DNA of 64,000 nucleotides from Phlyctochytrium arcticum (GCA_025602905.1 JAHLKI010000006.1:434001-498000); one strand, 5' to 3'. Shown: positions 49,876 through 60,740, counted from the stretch's first letter. Numbers and translations: made by a program. The notes: generated from the letters alone by a model not told the origin.

Positions 49876-51302
49876 ATGATTAGCGGTCACGAAGTCGACG
49901 AATCTCCAATCAAGGAAAAGTGGCGATACGCACAAGGAGTAGAATTCGCAACGACAGACTCTTTGAACCACTCTTCCAACGCTGAAATGGTAGGATCTGA
50001 TCCGCTCATTTTACGAAAATAATTTATATGCTCATTGCCCCTTTTGGTTGCAACAGCCCCACCCAGCCAAATCAGACCGCTCCACCATGGTATCTCCAGG
50101 TCCTGCCAACAGTGGGACATCCGGAGCTGACAGTCAATCTGGTGCAGAGCACCAGCAACCCAGCTATCATGATGTCATTTGTTCGCACCTTTACCACAAC
50201 GGATACCTTCAAGGCCTCTATGCTGATTTGATTGTCCGATTGCAAACTCTGCACCCGAATGGCGTGAGCAATGGATCTCCTTTGGACGCAATTCTTTTCA
50301 AACTCCACCGTATCATTGCCATCAGGAGCCCGTACCTGGCGTCATTGCTTCGAGAAGACATGGAGATTAACGGAGAGTATGTAGTTTCTGTCGTTTGAAA
50401 GGATGTGCAAGACGGCTAATGTGTTTTTCAACAGATACCAACCTGTTGTTTCCCTGACAATTCCCGCGCACGATCCCAATTTGACTCCAGAAGGTCTTTC
50501 AATTGCCTTTGGACACCTGTACGCTTCCTATCCCCACTCGCTTCTTTCCCCCACCGATGGCCCTTCCGCCCAGCGATCCGCCCTTCTCCGGTCTGTTCTT
50601 TGCGCTGCCAACCTTTTGCAACTCGGAGACCTCGCCACTCTCGCCGGTGACCAGATCAAAGGCGATATCAACCGCGAGAGCGTTCTGGACTACTGCCAAT
50701 TTGTCAGCCAAGCCGATTTCGGGGCCAGTTACGGATCCCTCAGTCAGGAAATCCGGTCTGCGGTCCTGATTTATCTGACCAAGGGTGTTGTCGGTGATGT
50801 GGCGGACCACTTGGGACCAATTTGGGGCAACCGGGAAGGCGAGGCTTACCGTGAACTGGTCAAGACGTTTGCCGAGCTCCCATTTGAGTGGCTCAAGAAG
50901 GTTGTGGAGAGCAAAAGCTTTGAGGTGCCGGGCGACATGGAGCGGTATGTATTCCATGCAATTTGGTCGGGATTGTGTGACTAAACGACAATACGCTACA
51001 GATTTTCTTTTGCAAAAGAGATTATTGCCCTGCGGCAACGTAACAAGAACCTGACATCCTCTCTCATTGCTGGTGAAGAGAATGTATTGCTTGCCTTTGG
51101 CTCCAAAGATTGCTCGGGCGTCACCCTCGTGCGCAAGGCCATCCGTCACCACAACCAGCACCACCATCACCACCAGCCGCAGTCACCCTCCCAATCCCAG
51201 CAGTCCGGCTCTAGCACAACAAGCACGACTTCCGGCGGTTTGCCACGGATGGGCAGCGGGTACGGTGGTCCAGAGCGACGATTGTGGAAGGCCGGCCATT
51301 AA
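49876..51302 (+). CDS. BTB/POZ-domain protein
   Basis: Four exons: 49876-49989, 50057-50376, 50435-50944 and 51002-51302, in frame to about 414 residues. The BTB-like fold starts near residue 80 (GLYADLIVRL...FKLHRIIAIRSPYLASLL), where the surface loop after LHRII matches the pattern of BTB proteins in fungi (YDR132C/germ-cell-less type). A helical BACK-like region follows (LQLGDLATLAGDQI, LDYCQFVSQADFG, LPFEWLKKVVESK). The tail has a His-rich run and Ser/Gln repeats. BTB proteins often act as adaptors for Cul3 ubiquitin ligases or in dimerisation. The partner is unknown. All introns have GT-AG ends. Confidence 0.82.
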
Positions 51303-51876
51303 ATTCTTTGTGATTTTGGAGCGTTTTTCTCGCCTGAATAGGCAGCATCATGTTTAATCTCCGATCCAATTCATTATTTCCATTTCCCCCCCTCCCTTTT
51401 TTAAACACGACATAAATTCCCCTCCCTCACATTTGACAGCTCGTTCAGCACGGTCGCTTCCGTATGATGATGACAATTGCAGCGACTACAGTACTTGCGT
51501 TTTGGACCCGGCTGGCGGTTGATGCGCAATGGAATATGTGACTCGTTGGTTCTTCCCCTTGGCTTTCGTTGGTCTGTCCGTTGTTTTGTTTGTTCGCCGC
51601 GTTTTACATGTCATAAAGATCTGTCTTCTTTCATTTCCGCATCGTCCCCCCTAGACCGAATTGACAGGATGTCAGGTACACGGATGCACCTTGATCATAA
51701 AAAAAGCCAATCTATCCAATCTGTGCTTGCCACCGCCAATTACCCTTTCCATCATGCAAACCCCTGCACCAAACTTTATTACTCGTCTTGGGCGTTGTTA
51801 ATTGCGCGCGGACCATCCGGGATGCCAGGGGTAAGTAGGGGGCGCGCAGCAAATTGGCCAGGCAAGATCCGCGGGC
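51303..51876. other. Spacer before the orphan promoter
   Basis: Pyrimidine-rich 3' flank of the BTB gene, then GC-rich DNA leading to the TATA box at 51877. No gene is seen. Confidence 0.4.
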
Positions 51877-51884
51877 TATAAAAG
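51877..51884 (+). promoter_or_regulatory. Strong TATA box with C/T-rich initiator region
   Basis: TATAAAAG in GC-rich surroundings is followed by about 80 nt of C/T-rich leader (CCCATTTCCC, CTTTCCC). This is a textbook fungal core promoter pointing toward the transposase-like gene 800 nt downstream, with no ORF of its own. Confidence 0.55.
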
Positions 51885-51967
51885 GACGGCCCTCCCTCGC
51901 CCATTTCCCTTCTCACTCAACCCACTTTCCCAACATCCTTTCCTTCGACTCCCCACCCCCCAAACAG

Positions 51968-52236
51968 AATCACTGCTAGTCCACTACCAGGTCCTGTCTT
52001 TCTGCCATTTCCCTCATTTGCAACCGGGGATCAGAAACGCATAACTTGGAGCGGAGAGTGGTAATACTGTTTGTGGTAGTTGTCTTCTTTTTTGATTTCT
52101 TTTTTTTTGGATTCAAAAATCAAACATGATTACTGCTATTCCTCTACCGAGTCTTGCCTTTTGTGTCTTGCCCTTGCATTTATTTTTTGTGATGAGGGCA
52201 TTCCGAAACGCATAACTTGGAGCGGAGAGTGGTAAT
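51968..52236. repeat. Duplicated leader with identical 32-bp core
   Basis: Unit 1 (51968-52065) and unit 2 (52129-52236) both run from an (A/G)AT(C/T)ACTGCTA start through CT(C/A)TACC-(A/G)G-type and TTTCTGCC/TTGCC blocks. Each ends in an identical 32-bp core (first half GAAACGCATAACTTGG), 171 nt apart at 52034 and 52205. Confidence 0.85.
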
Positions 52237-52697
52237 CTTGTTTGTTTTTTATCTTTTGGGAGGGGAGTTTTATTTGTAATGTAAAGGAATGTCGGGCGTG
52301 GCCGGCATATAAATTCCATCTTACATCAGAAGAAAAGTCCAGGAGGAAAGTCTCTAATGTAATGTGAATATGACCAGCGTAAACTGGCCAGGAGTAATCT
52401 AAATAAACTATGAATAGCTGCGGCTGTAATTTTGTGGTCAACCCGGTTTTTGACTGACTGTGCCTAAAAAGTGGGACAGTCATCTTAGTATTAGGTAATC
52501 CGATCCGACCGAGCCGTTTTACTGTACGTTTTGCACGAACATTCGTCCACCATCTGTCCATTTTGACGCGACAATTTCGAATAGACACTTCTGTTAGGCC
52601 GTTCAAACTCTCCTCAGCCGGTATGGGAAGCACTCTTTGCGATTTTACCCGGGACTTTTCTGACAACAGCTTAGAATTCTGACGTGCAAGTGGTGGC

Positions 52698-55325
52698 ATG
52701 CCTCCAAAGAGAAAGGTGAATTCATGATCTCAGAAAAAACGCTTCACCGGTGTGTGAAAGTCAGTACACTGATTCTTTTACTTCTTCTCTTTGCGATTAT
52801 TATAGCGCCAGCCTGATGATGGCCTTCAGTGGTACACACAGAAGCCTGGGAAGAGTGGTGGGAAGTGGGAATATAAGCCTGGATGTATTGGATGTGGGAC
52901 GCTGAGATCCAATCGCTTCCACAAGTTTCATTGGGCAGAGGTCGGCACTCTTCAGTCAAACGGTTTGACGCTGCATTTTGGTCCGGGACTCGTCCACCCG
53001 TGGGTTTGTAACAATTGCCGCACACGCTGGTCGGAAGCAGGAATCGAACGGGGCCCACTTGTCCCCCTCCATGACGATGCCGATGAATCCACAACCGAAA
53101 TCGATGATGGCGGTTCTAAGAACAGCAAGGTCGTCCTTGCTGCACACTTTCAAGAAGCAGAGAGCCAAACCGATGGATCTGTGGTCACCCTGAACGGTTT
53201 GAACTCAACTTCAGCCTCGGAATACCAAGATGCATTGCGAGATTTGATCTCGCGACCGTTTCCGGGCAATCCATTCATCGAAATGGATGAATTCGTGGAG
53301 CAGTATCCACGAGCCTATGAGATCAAATCTCTTATGCTCGCTCACTCTGACCAGCACTCCGCCGTCTACAACGATCGGAAGATGAGACACGTCATCGTCT
53401 CCATTTGCTACGATGGATCCGTCCTGGATCAAAGCTGCGACTATGTGAAAAGATTCATCGGCCGCCGCTTCATCACCTCATCCTACTCTGATCAGCGGTT
53501 TTTATCGAGGATGAACTGTGGCTTTCATCCTCCGAAAAACATCGGTCGCATCAACAATCTCATAAAAACAGCACGCCAGAGTATTGGCGAAGACATCTTG
53601 GAGAATGATCCATTGTTGGCTGTCACCATTGACGATTTTCATTGGTGTCAGGTTCGCGCTGTACCGGACACATCAAATGCACCCGGGAAATTTACTAGCG
53701 CTCGTACCACCGCAAATTACGCGGTCAAGCTCCACAGGGATCTGCCGCCTCTCCCTTCTGGAATAAGCCAAGTACTGAAGGATGTCCTACAGGACACGTC
53801 ATGGATCTCCTCCGTCTTTGCTAGTCCAGAAACGCAAACATACGCAGAAGTTCGCAATGGCGAAGTGCAATCTAAGAAGATGTATGCGTATAGTATTGCC
53901 ACCAAGGCTGGATCTCAAGAGGACTTTTATGTCATTGGCAGTGATGACAATCCCATGAAATGTGCTCTTGATCTGCAGCCCGTCATGGACAACATTGCAG
54001 CATTCCTCACCGAGATTGACTACCCGGACAAAGAGGGAATTTTCCATAATTCCTTCGTACTGGCTGGCGATTTCTATGTCTGGATGTACGCTAGCAAATT
54101 GCTACGATCACCCAGATATAAACATCTCGAGGCTCATGTTCTTCCCGTCCCCGATATCATGCATGTGGCCTTGAATGCACAGGAGGCGGTCCTCGTGCAT
54201 GCATGGACCATCATTCATTCCCTTTGGCTCGCGGGGTACCCGGATGTGGAAAATACCACTCCCATCAACATGCGACCAAAGCGAAGGACGGCCATGTTGG
54301 CACTAGCATTGACTGCCTGGCAAGAGTGCCGGCAGGAGTTGTTGGCTGCTTACAAGAAGTCCGCAGCCAGCAATCCGGAGGCAACGACAGTCCGTAAGGC
54401 AATGGTCGACACCCTCATTGCCGTGTTCGAGGAGTACATTCCCATTGCAGTTGATTGTCCGTACCTCCTGGCCAGTGGGGATCTTCTTCAAATCAAGCTG
54501 TGTCTGACGCGTTTGTTCCCTCTGTTTGCTCTTCTGGGAAAGAAAAACTATGTCAATATTATTCTCTTCCAGCTCGGTCTTTTAGAAAAATTACCTTCTC
54601 TCCTTCCGAATGATATTCCCATGGCTTTTCTGTTTTCCAAGTTCTCAAGTGAAGACTTGGAAGTATTTCACTCCATCCTCCGGGCCGCAATCCGCTACCA
54701 GGATACCAACGATCAAGTATCTAGGAAAGCCATGTTAATCACTGCCATGAGCGGCGAGTCCGCAGTAAAGCAGCTTGCTGCTATGACCGCGAGGGAGAAG
54801 GCGATTCGTGAACAAGCTGCCTCTCCGATCAAGAAAGAGACACGTCCTTCCGCTCCATCTCCTTTGGAGAAAGCGAGCGAGGATGTTGTCCCGAGAATGG
54901 TCGTATTTCTGAAGAGCTTGTTCACTTCATTGTTCACTTTCTCTTTCGACGTCGTTGGGCAGCACGGCAAGACCCCTTACACGTCTGATGTACCACACTA
55001 CAAGCTCATTCAGAGGCCACTGCCTTCATCTCAACCGGTTACATCTGCGGAAGAATCTCCTGAGGTTATTCTGGCCACGATTCGGGAGTCACTCGTGCCA
55101 TTACAGCTGCGCCGACAGACTCTTGTCAACCTTGGTAATCACGTTGATGTAGAGAGCTTTCAAACGGTCCCATTGCCGATTGCGAAGAACCCATTGGGTG
55201 ATATCACCAATCTGCCGTCCCCCAGTTCCAAAACGACCAAAAAACCTGTCCGAGACTTCCTCTCCACGACCTCCCTCGAGTACGATCTCGCGCGTTGCGG
55301 TTGCTTCGCTTTAGCCTGCCAATGA
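52698..55325 (+). mobile_element. Transposase-like protein with CxxC zinc finger
   Basis: A tiny first exon (52698-52715, MPPKRK) joins a 2.5-kb second exon (52806-55325), about 845 residues in all. CxxC pairs at about 33/36 and 74/77 form an N-terminal zinc finger. The core matches a repetitive family that I know from early-diverging fungi such as Rhizophagus: a first acidic site in VTIDDFHW (D about 282), LAGDFYVWMYASKL (D about 428), VPDIMHVALNAQEAVL, then a long helical insert and EDLEVFHSILR (E about 625). The D-D-E spacing with a helical insertion suggests an RNase-H-like DDE transposase, but this is inference and I cannot name the superfamily. The tail is Ser/Pro-rich. It converges on the intact Fanzor with 400 nt between stops, as if both ride in one element. 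Confidence 0.65.
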
Positions 55326-55724
55326 TCAGCAATGTATCAGTCCATTGGGACTACGTCACTAGAGCATTTCCTGAAAAACATTGACAAAGATGTTCCGCGT
55401 GATAGTGAAGGTAAGCCAGACAACGATGTCTTCCGAGCTGTGTCTCTCGCCGGTGGGAGATCAACCTCTCACCGTTTTTTACACCCCATCTAAAATCACC
55501 CGACGCAGGCTCAACTTGCTAGCTTGATTACGGGACCCTCTTTTGCTCATATATGTACCTGTCCGAACGCGGTCGATGAATTTAGACGCTTCTTTTTTCG
55601 CATCAAACTTCAATTTCTACATAGGCTTAGGTAGTTGCCACGCTCTCTCAAATTTCTTTAGTAAACTTTCTTCGACTTCAGCTACCCATAAGATATATTT
55701 CATATACCCTTTTCAGGTACCTCT
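55326..55724. other. Intergenic space shared by transposase-like gene and Fanzor 3' ends
   Basis: The sequence is compact. Read on the minus strand it contains GGTGAGAGGTTGATCTCCCACC near 55470, a near-perfect hairpin (GGTGAGAG...CTCCCACC). In known Fanzor loci the guide RNA comes from the ORF 3' end and this flank, so it is a candidate guide-RNA region. No RNA evidence is available from sequence alone. Confidence 0.4.
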
Positions 55725-57707
55725 TCATTCTCCAGGAATTCCCCCAGCGGTCGGACATTGCTTATGTAAATTTTTGGCGCCAAAAAACCGGGTTGCGCTG
55801 AGATCACCAGCCAGAACTGAGTTCACAATTTTCAACATGTTTGTTGTACTCATGTCATCCCTGTTCCAAATATTGCGAGCTTGCTTGGCACAATTCAGAT
55901 TTTGACAAACCAGCAGTCCATGAACCACCCGCCATCTCTTCCCTCCCGATCCCCACCTGGGGGACTTTCGTCGGATCCACGGACGTGGGCTGTCGCGGTA
56001 AAGCATCGGCTCCACCACTTGCTCGCATTGAGGGCAGAGTTTCGAAGTTCTGAACTCATCAATAAGGTAGCATACAATTTTTTGTTGTTTGAAATATCTG
56101 AGCCATCCCGTTGTTTTCGAAGGCTCATTGTACCGTAGGGTGTGTCCTCCATCACTCCAGTCTCCCAGTATCAGGACAGCATCCTTCCCAAATTTTCTTC
56201 GAAATCTTGTGACAAACTTTTGTTCGCTCCTTTGAGTATTGATGTATCGGTTGAATTTCAATTTGTTGTGTATGGGTAAGTCGTAGAAAGGTTGGATCTT
56301 GGGCACTACGACGTTTCGTGCTTCGAGATAAGTCTCAAAGAAGTCCAAACTCATACTTTTCGAAGTGGGAAGCATGCTTTCCCAGGCGGCAACGCCGGCT
56401 TCGGTTCTCATACCATCTATAATCCGTGTGTACTTCTTTGTTCTAGTCTCCAACCTTCGCTGCATGCTTGTGTACCGTAGCTGATTGCCGTCGTTATCAC
56501 GGCAGTATAGAAGGTCCCTTTTATTTGGATCCGCTACGACAAAGTTCGTCTTGCTGACAATAACAGGGAGATGGTTTTGGAAATACAATGATTGCTTCTC
56601 GCCCTCTTGCTCGTTGTGCTTCTCTCGCTGTCTTTTTCTTTTTTTTGATCGCACCTTTCTGGGCCTTCCACTCGAATCATAAACGTCTGGCTCGAAATAT
56701 ACCGTAACCGATGTACAATCTGTTGATATCCGCCCGGCAAAGCGATATCCCTTTCGCGGCTTGAATGGTTTGGAGCTCAGACGAAAAAGATTCCCCCATA
56801 GATCCCCTTTGTTTGAACTCATATTCTTCACAAGATCTGGTCGTCCCAGTAAATTTAGGCAGAGAATTCTCGTGTCAATTGGGAGATGCGCGACATTCAA
56901 TTTCCGCCGGAGAGGAAGCGCCGAAAATAACGGAAAACCTTGTGCCTCGAGGCACGCAGCTAGCCGACAGTACGCTGGAACGAAACTTTGCGTCTGAGCC
57001 ACAAGGTTGTACGCCAGTGGGTACTCCTGAACTTCATCGTAGGGTAGAATGTATCCGAACTCTTTTACGAGGTCCTCTTCGACTGGAAGAAGCGTGTATT
57101 GTGGATCAGGGTGGCTGTTCCTCAGGCATAATTCTTTGACGTGTCGAATCCGCGCTCGGTAGGTTTTAAGGGCTGCCTTATTCCCACGAAGTGTCTTGAG
57201 CCCATCCTTCACGCCCAATACATGGTTGATATAGCGAGCAGCCATCTGGCTGAAGTGTTGCTGAACATTGACAAGCACGTTCGTTGCCATAGTGCGTGAG
57301 AGATAGGTATTCAGCTGCTGAACATTGTGGATTCTCGGTTGCTCAAAAGTCGGGACCAATTTGCGGTATCGGGCGATTGTGAAGCGCATCTCGCTGACGA
57401 GCGCTTTGTCTTCTGCAGATCTTGGGTTGAAATCGTCGTTGAGTAGATACAGGATCACAGAAGATACTTTGGGAACATCTCCATAGCGTGGTTCGTAATC
57501 CGCGTGATGGAGGTAGTAGAGCTTGAATACATGGGTGGCATGAATGACGAGTTCGTGGCAGGATTTGACTAGCGTCCGTAGTTTCTGATAGTAATCCTCG
57601 TTGAGAGGAAAAGCGAAGGCTTTGCGAAAGGAAGTTTTTGTGCAGACGTACGATTGTTCTTCGGTATTCATCAGCGCAATCGACCGGGGCTGTCGCGGGG
57701 GGCTCAT
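55725..57707 (-). CDS. Fanzor (eukaryotic TnpB-family RNA-guided endonuclease), intact
   Basis: One uninterrupted exon of 660 codons from ATG 57707, or 648 from a second ATG at 57671. The N-terminal half is helical and matches the other Fanzor here (CHELVIHATHVFKLYYLHH against VHELASHTTQFLRFFYTQH). A lysine/arginine stretch RKVRSKKRKRQREKH (about 350) may be a nuclear localisation signal. RuvC motif I is DPNKRDLLYC (D about 393). GDWSDGGHTLRY (about 515) stands where TnpB has its RuvC-II glutamate but has none, while LIDEFRTSKLCPQC supplies a glutamate at about 551. The zinc ribbon is CPQC (558/561) and CQNLNC (601/606), and RuvC-III is NRDDMSTTNM (D about 617). Every residue expected for nuclease activity is present. 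Fanzors make guided double-strand DNA breaks. The biological role in the host element is not settled. Absence of introns differs from the paralogue. Confidence 0.95.
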   Translation of the reverse strand: MSPPRQPRSIALMNTEEQSYVCTKTSFRKAFAFPLNEDYYQKLRTLVKSCHELVIHATHVFKLYYLHHADYEPRYGDVPKVSSVILYLLNDDFNPRSAEDKALVSEMRFTIARYRKLVPTFEQPRIHNVQQLNTYLSRTMATNVLVNVQQHFSQMAARYINHVLGVKDGLKTLRGNKAALKTYRARIRHVKELCLRNSHPDPQYTLLPVEEDLVKEFGYILPYDEVQEYPLAYNLVAQTQSFVPAYCRLAACLEAQGFPLFSALPLRRKLNVAHLPIDTRILCLNLLGRPDLVKNMSSNKGDLWGNLFRLSSKPFKPRKGYRFAGRISTDCTSVTVYFEPDVYDSSGRPRKVRSKKRKRQREKHNEQEGEKQSLYFQNHLPVIVSKTNFVVADPNKRDLLYCRDNDGNQLRYTSMQRRLETRTKKYTRIIDGMRTEAGVAAWESMLPTSKSMSLDFFETYLEARNVVVPKIQPFYDLPIHNKLKFNRYINTQRSEQKFVTRFRRKFGKDAVLILGDWSDGGHTLRYNEPSKTTGWLRYFKQQKIVCYLIDEFRTSKLCPQCEQVVEPMLYRDSPRPWIRRKSPRWGSGGKRWRVVHGLLVCQNLNCAKQARNIWNRDDMSTTNMLKIVNSVLAGDLSATRFFGAKNLHKQCPTAGGIPGE

Positions 57708-57720
57708 CCACTGGCCACCC

Positions 57721-57727
57721 TTTTATA
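57721..57727 (-). promoter_or_regulatory. TATA box very close to the Fanzor ATG
   Basis: TATAAAA (minus strand) lies only 14 nt upstream of the first ATG. A start site 25-30 nt downstream would fall near 57692, inside the ORF, and would make the ATG at 57671 the first usable one. Confidence 0.5.
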
Positions 57728-58302
57728 GCAGCACAAGGGGGGGCGTGGGAAATTGAGGATCCAGCTTGTTGCTATGGCATCGCTGATGATCTTTCCCGTG
57801 TTTTCCCGAGGTTCCGGATTTTGCCGCTCCAAATCCCGCTCACAATCCTGGACTTCCTGGACTTTCCTATTGGTGGGTCCATATATATCATACCTCAGAT
57901 GACATTTATTTTGTTGATGCAAGCGTGGCAAGCGTCGTTCTCGCCAATGCAAGCCTGAATGTAAGCAAGGTTCTTTCCGTGTGATCCTCCCCTAAAATAA
58001 TGGGTGGAGACCAATTGCTTGCAATGAACTCGTCTCAGTTGAGAACTGGGCTTTGTTCCTACGGCGAGTTTTGGATCCGCTAGCAACAAGCACATTCGAA
58101 AACAATGAAAACATTTAGAAGACGATATGGAAAAAAATACTGAGTGACAATGAAGAACATCAGGAATTAGCAACGATATCAATTACAAAAGGACTACTGA
58201 CTACTGTGACGGAGAAAATAAATGGGGGAGATGCTGAGTGTCCGCTAACCCGATAGACGAGAAGAAAAGTTCATAATAAGCCCAATCCGGAACCAATACT
58301 AG
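57728..58302. other. Fanzor 5' flank
   Basis: GC-rich promoter-like DNA to about 57880, then AT-rich. A second TATA-like word (ATATATATC near 57880) is present. Element ends or terminal repeats should lie in or beyond this stretch, but I could not identify a pair by eye. Confidence 0.35.
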
Positions 58303-58491
58303 TCAGGCCATATTGCCATGAGTAATACAAAATCCTGAAGAAGGACAAACTCGCGAGTTGTTGCGTACAGGATCGAACTCACTCCTTACCCAGAAAGGAG
58401 GCAGACCGTAATCCGTATGCGACCGGACAAATGTCTTGTAGAGGGTAAGACGGACGTTTTCAGACCAGTGGGGTGTACGGGATACTCTCAC
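58303..58491 (-). pseudogene. Reverse-transcriptase remnant (non-LTR type)
   Basis: The minus strand reads WSENVRLTLYKTFVRSHTDYG, close to the R-x-x-LYK-x-x-VRS-x-x-(E/D)YG motif that follows the catalytic domain of non-LTR retrotransposon reverse transcriptases. It is about 60 codons long with no neighbours in frame. Confidence 0.45.
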
Positions 58492-58699
58492 TACACGATA
58501 TGGCCAAGCTTAACCAAGTGCTCATGTACTGCAGATCGGGCCAATCGACCAGCCCGCGCTTTACAGAACAGATTTTGTCTAAAGCAGTATATTAGTTTCT
58601 TCATTCAATGAGTTCACCAGAGTGCGATACTTACTTTGACGATCAAAAAATAAAGCCGCATACCCACCTCATACCCTACATTCCTGACCATGAGAGGAC

Positions 58700-60030
58700 A
58701 TTTAGAAATGCTATTCGTGCTCTTCAACACCGCTATGTATGCAGTACTTTGAACGTGTGACCGTTCTCATAAACAAAGGTTCCCGGAAGGAGGCACCATT
58801 TCTGATCAGGGTGACACATACACCAGAAGCAAGGTAGTGTATCTCTCCATATGGCTTTGAACCCAAGTGCTCCCGACAATCTTTTACGCCTTTTGAATGT
58901 ACGATATCGTCGCGCAAAAGACGAAAAATACCCCTGAGAATAGCGCTTCTCTGGGTGATGACAATTGGAAACGACGCTCTCACGGTTGGGTCTTGCCACT
59001 CCGCTTGGGAGGCTGGGCTGATATGCGCAGTCGCAATATCATCGCACGCCTGCTGAAATAGCATGGCCGGAGGATGGCGGTGATGGAGGCCTCTTTGAGC
59101 GTCCTGGAAAGTTCGGAGCGTATTTTTTTGGGTTGGAAATTGTCTCATTCAATCTTTTGGAAAGAAACCATAAATGACTGGCCATATGGGCGATATAGCG
59201 CACATATCTGAGCAAAGCATACCTTTGAATGATATAAAGCCAGAAAAGAGTCTTCTTTCCTCTTTCAGCAAGTTGCATCCTTGAAGTCCTTGTAGCCACT
59301 GGCCGCAATCAATCTGACGGGGATGAGGTTACGGGGTGAGTCTGCACACAGTAAAGTCGGAAATGGCGGTCCCGTTTGGTAACTTGAAAATAGCATGTCT
59401 ACGGGTGCCCGATGCCTTTTCCCCGAGGAACGGGCGATCTTCTAAAAAAAGAGGGGTGTGAGTAGGCGCCTCCAAGCGAATAAAATCTCCATACTTGTAG
59501 GAGCGCGGCCCAAGAGCTTCCATGGAGAGTATCCATAATTTGACCAAAATCTCGTTTTCGAAACCAATGTTTCAGCGATTTCATCTGTCGGTAAGTTGGT
59601 TTGTTTGCTTTTCCTGAACGTTGCCGGCGGAAATTTGTATACGTTGCGTCGTCAAAGGAAAATGGGCGTACGACATTTCCCTTTGCAATGGGTTCTATAC
59701 CGTAAGTGCACATCCAACCAGGTATTTTGGAAACACTCCCTGTCTACCGGTCCATGCAATCAGGTGGTAGTGTTTACTCGCTGGCGGCTTGGGGGCGCCA
59801 CAGAGTCCCCGCATGTGCGCAAGTGGTTCAGATAGGGCGCTCATCCTGCAGTCACATAACCACAAATCAGTAAATAAATAATAACTGGGGTGCATATCAG
59901 AGGCATACCCTTTTGCAAGAAGATACGATCGCGTAACGATTGTCTGTAGCCAAAATTGCACTGGGAGGGGCGGGGAGTCTAGGTGACTCCGACCATGGTC
60001 GAGGGTTGTCCGGATTTGCTCAGAAGACAT
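58700..60030 (-). pseudogene. Decayed gene of unknown family
   Basis: Starting at ATG 60030 (MSSEQIRTTLDHGRSHLDSPP), protein-like segments continue in changing frames. They are an in-frame 63-nt intron candidate (GTATGC...CTGCAG), then MSALSEPLAHMRGLCGAPKP, YLVGCALTYGIEPIA, LVKLWILSMEALG, YKYGDFIRLEA, AIFKLPNGTAISDFTVCRL and, near 58740-58820, a Cys-rich CFWCMCHPDQKWC. The YGIEPIA block recurs near 60700, and a more diverged relative lies near 61520. Frame changes exceed what introns obviously explain, so I favour decay. Family unknown. Confidence 0.4.
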
Positions 60031-60740
60031 GTTGAGACAAATGTGTTGACCATTTAAACCTCGTTTAAACGCCCTACGATTGTATTTAGAATTTCGGTTG
60101 GCGTTGGGATAAAAAAACCGACTAAAAAAACGTGCTTACACCATCACCACCGATGCATCAACGCCAGAAAAAAAAATGCGGGTTCGACTGCTCATGTCGC
60201 GAACGACAAGGCGGAGTTAATTCCAGCTATATGTTTGTCGCCGTCTTCCAGAGGGAAGATCAACTTCTTTCAATAGATCAATCTCTTCCGCGTCAAATTA
60301 CTCCGCCATCTGGCTACTCAATCTTTGAATCCATGTTCTGCACTGAAAAAGGATGGTGGTCAGAACCTTCTATAAGGTTACCGACACGCTTGTCACCGAC
60401 ATTCACAGCTGTGTTTGTTTACATCAACCTGCACATTATGGCATATACACATATTTAGTTTTTCGTTTGTAATTTAAGAAAGCTGGTTCACGTTACCGTA
60501 TCAATCTCTTCATTTGAAGGTGTCTTCCGCTTTTGCCCTGCGACCGCGGTATCTTGGACAATCATACGCTCGGACAGCAAGCATCACGAGCCAGGAACTT
60601 TGCGTGCATCTGGAAGAATAGACGAAAGTTGGTTGTTTTGCTTTTCCTGAACTTTTGCCGGTTGCGTCGAAGGAAAATGGCGTACGACATTTCCATCGCA
60701 ATGGGTTCTATACCGTAGGTGACATCCAACCAGGTAATCC

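Noticed and set aside
52698..55325. KDZ (Kyakuja-Dileera-Zisupton) transposase
   Set aside because: It has a CxxC finger but lacks the KDZ core motifs. The LNAQEAVL and EDLEVFHS blocks fit another repetitive fungal family better.
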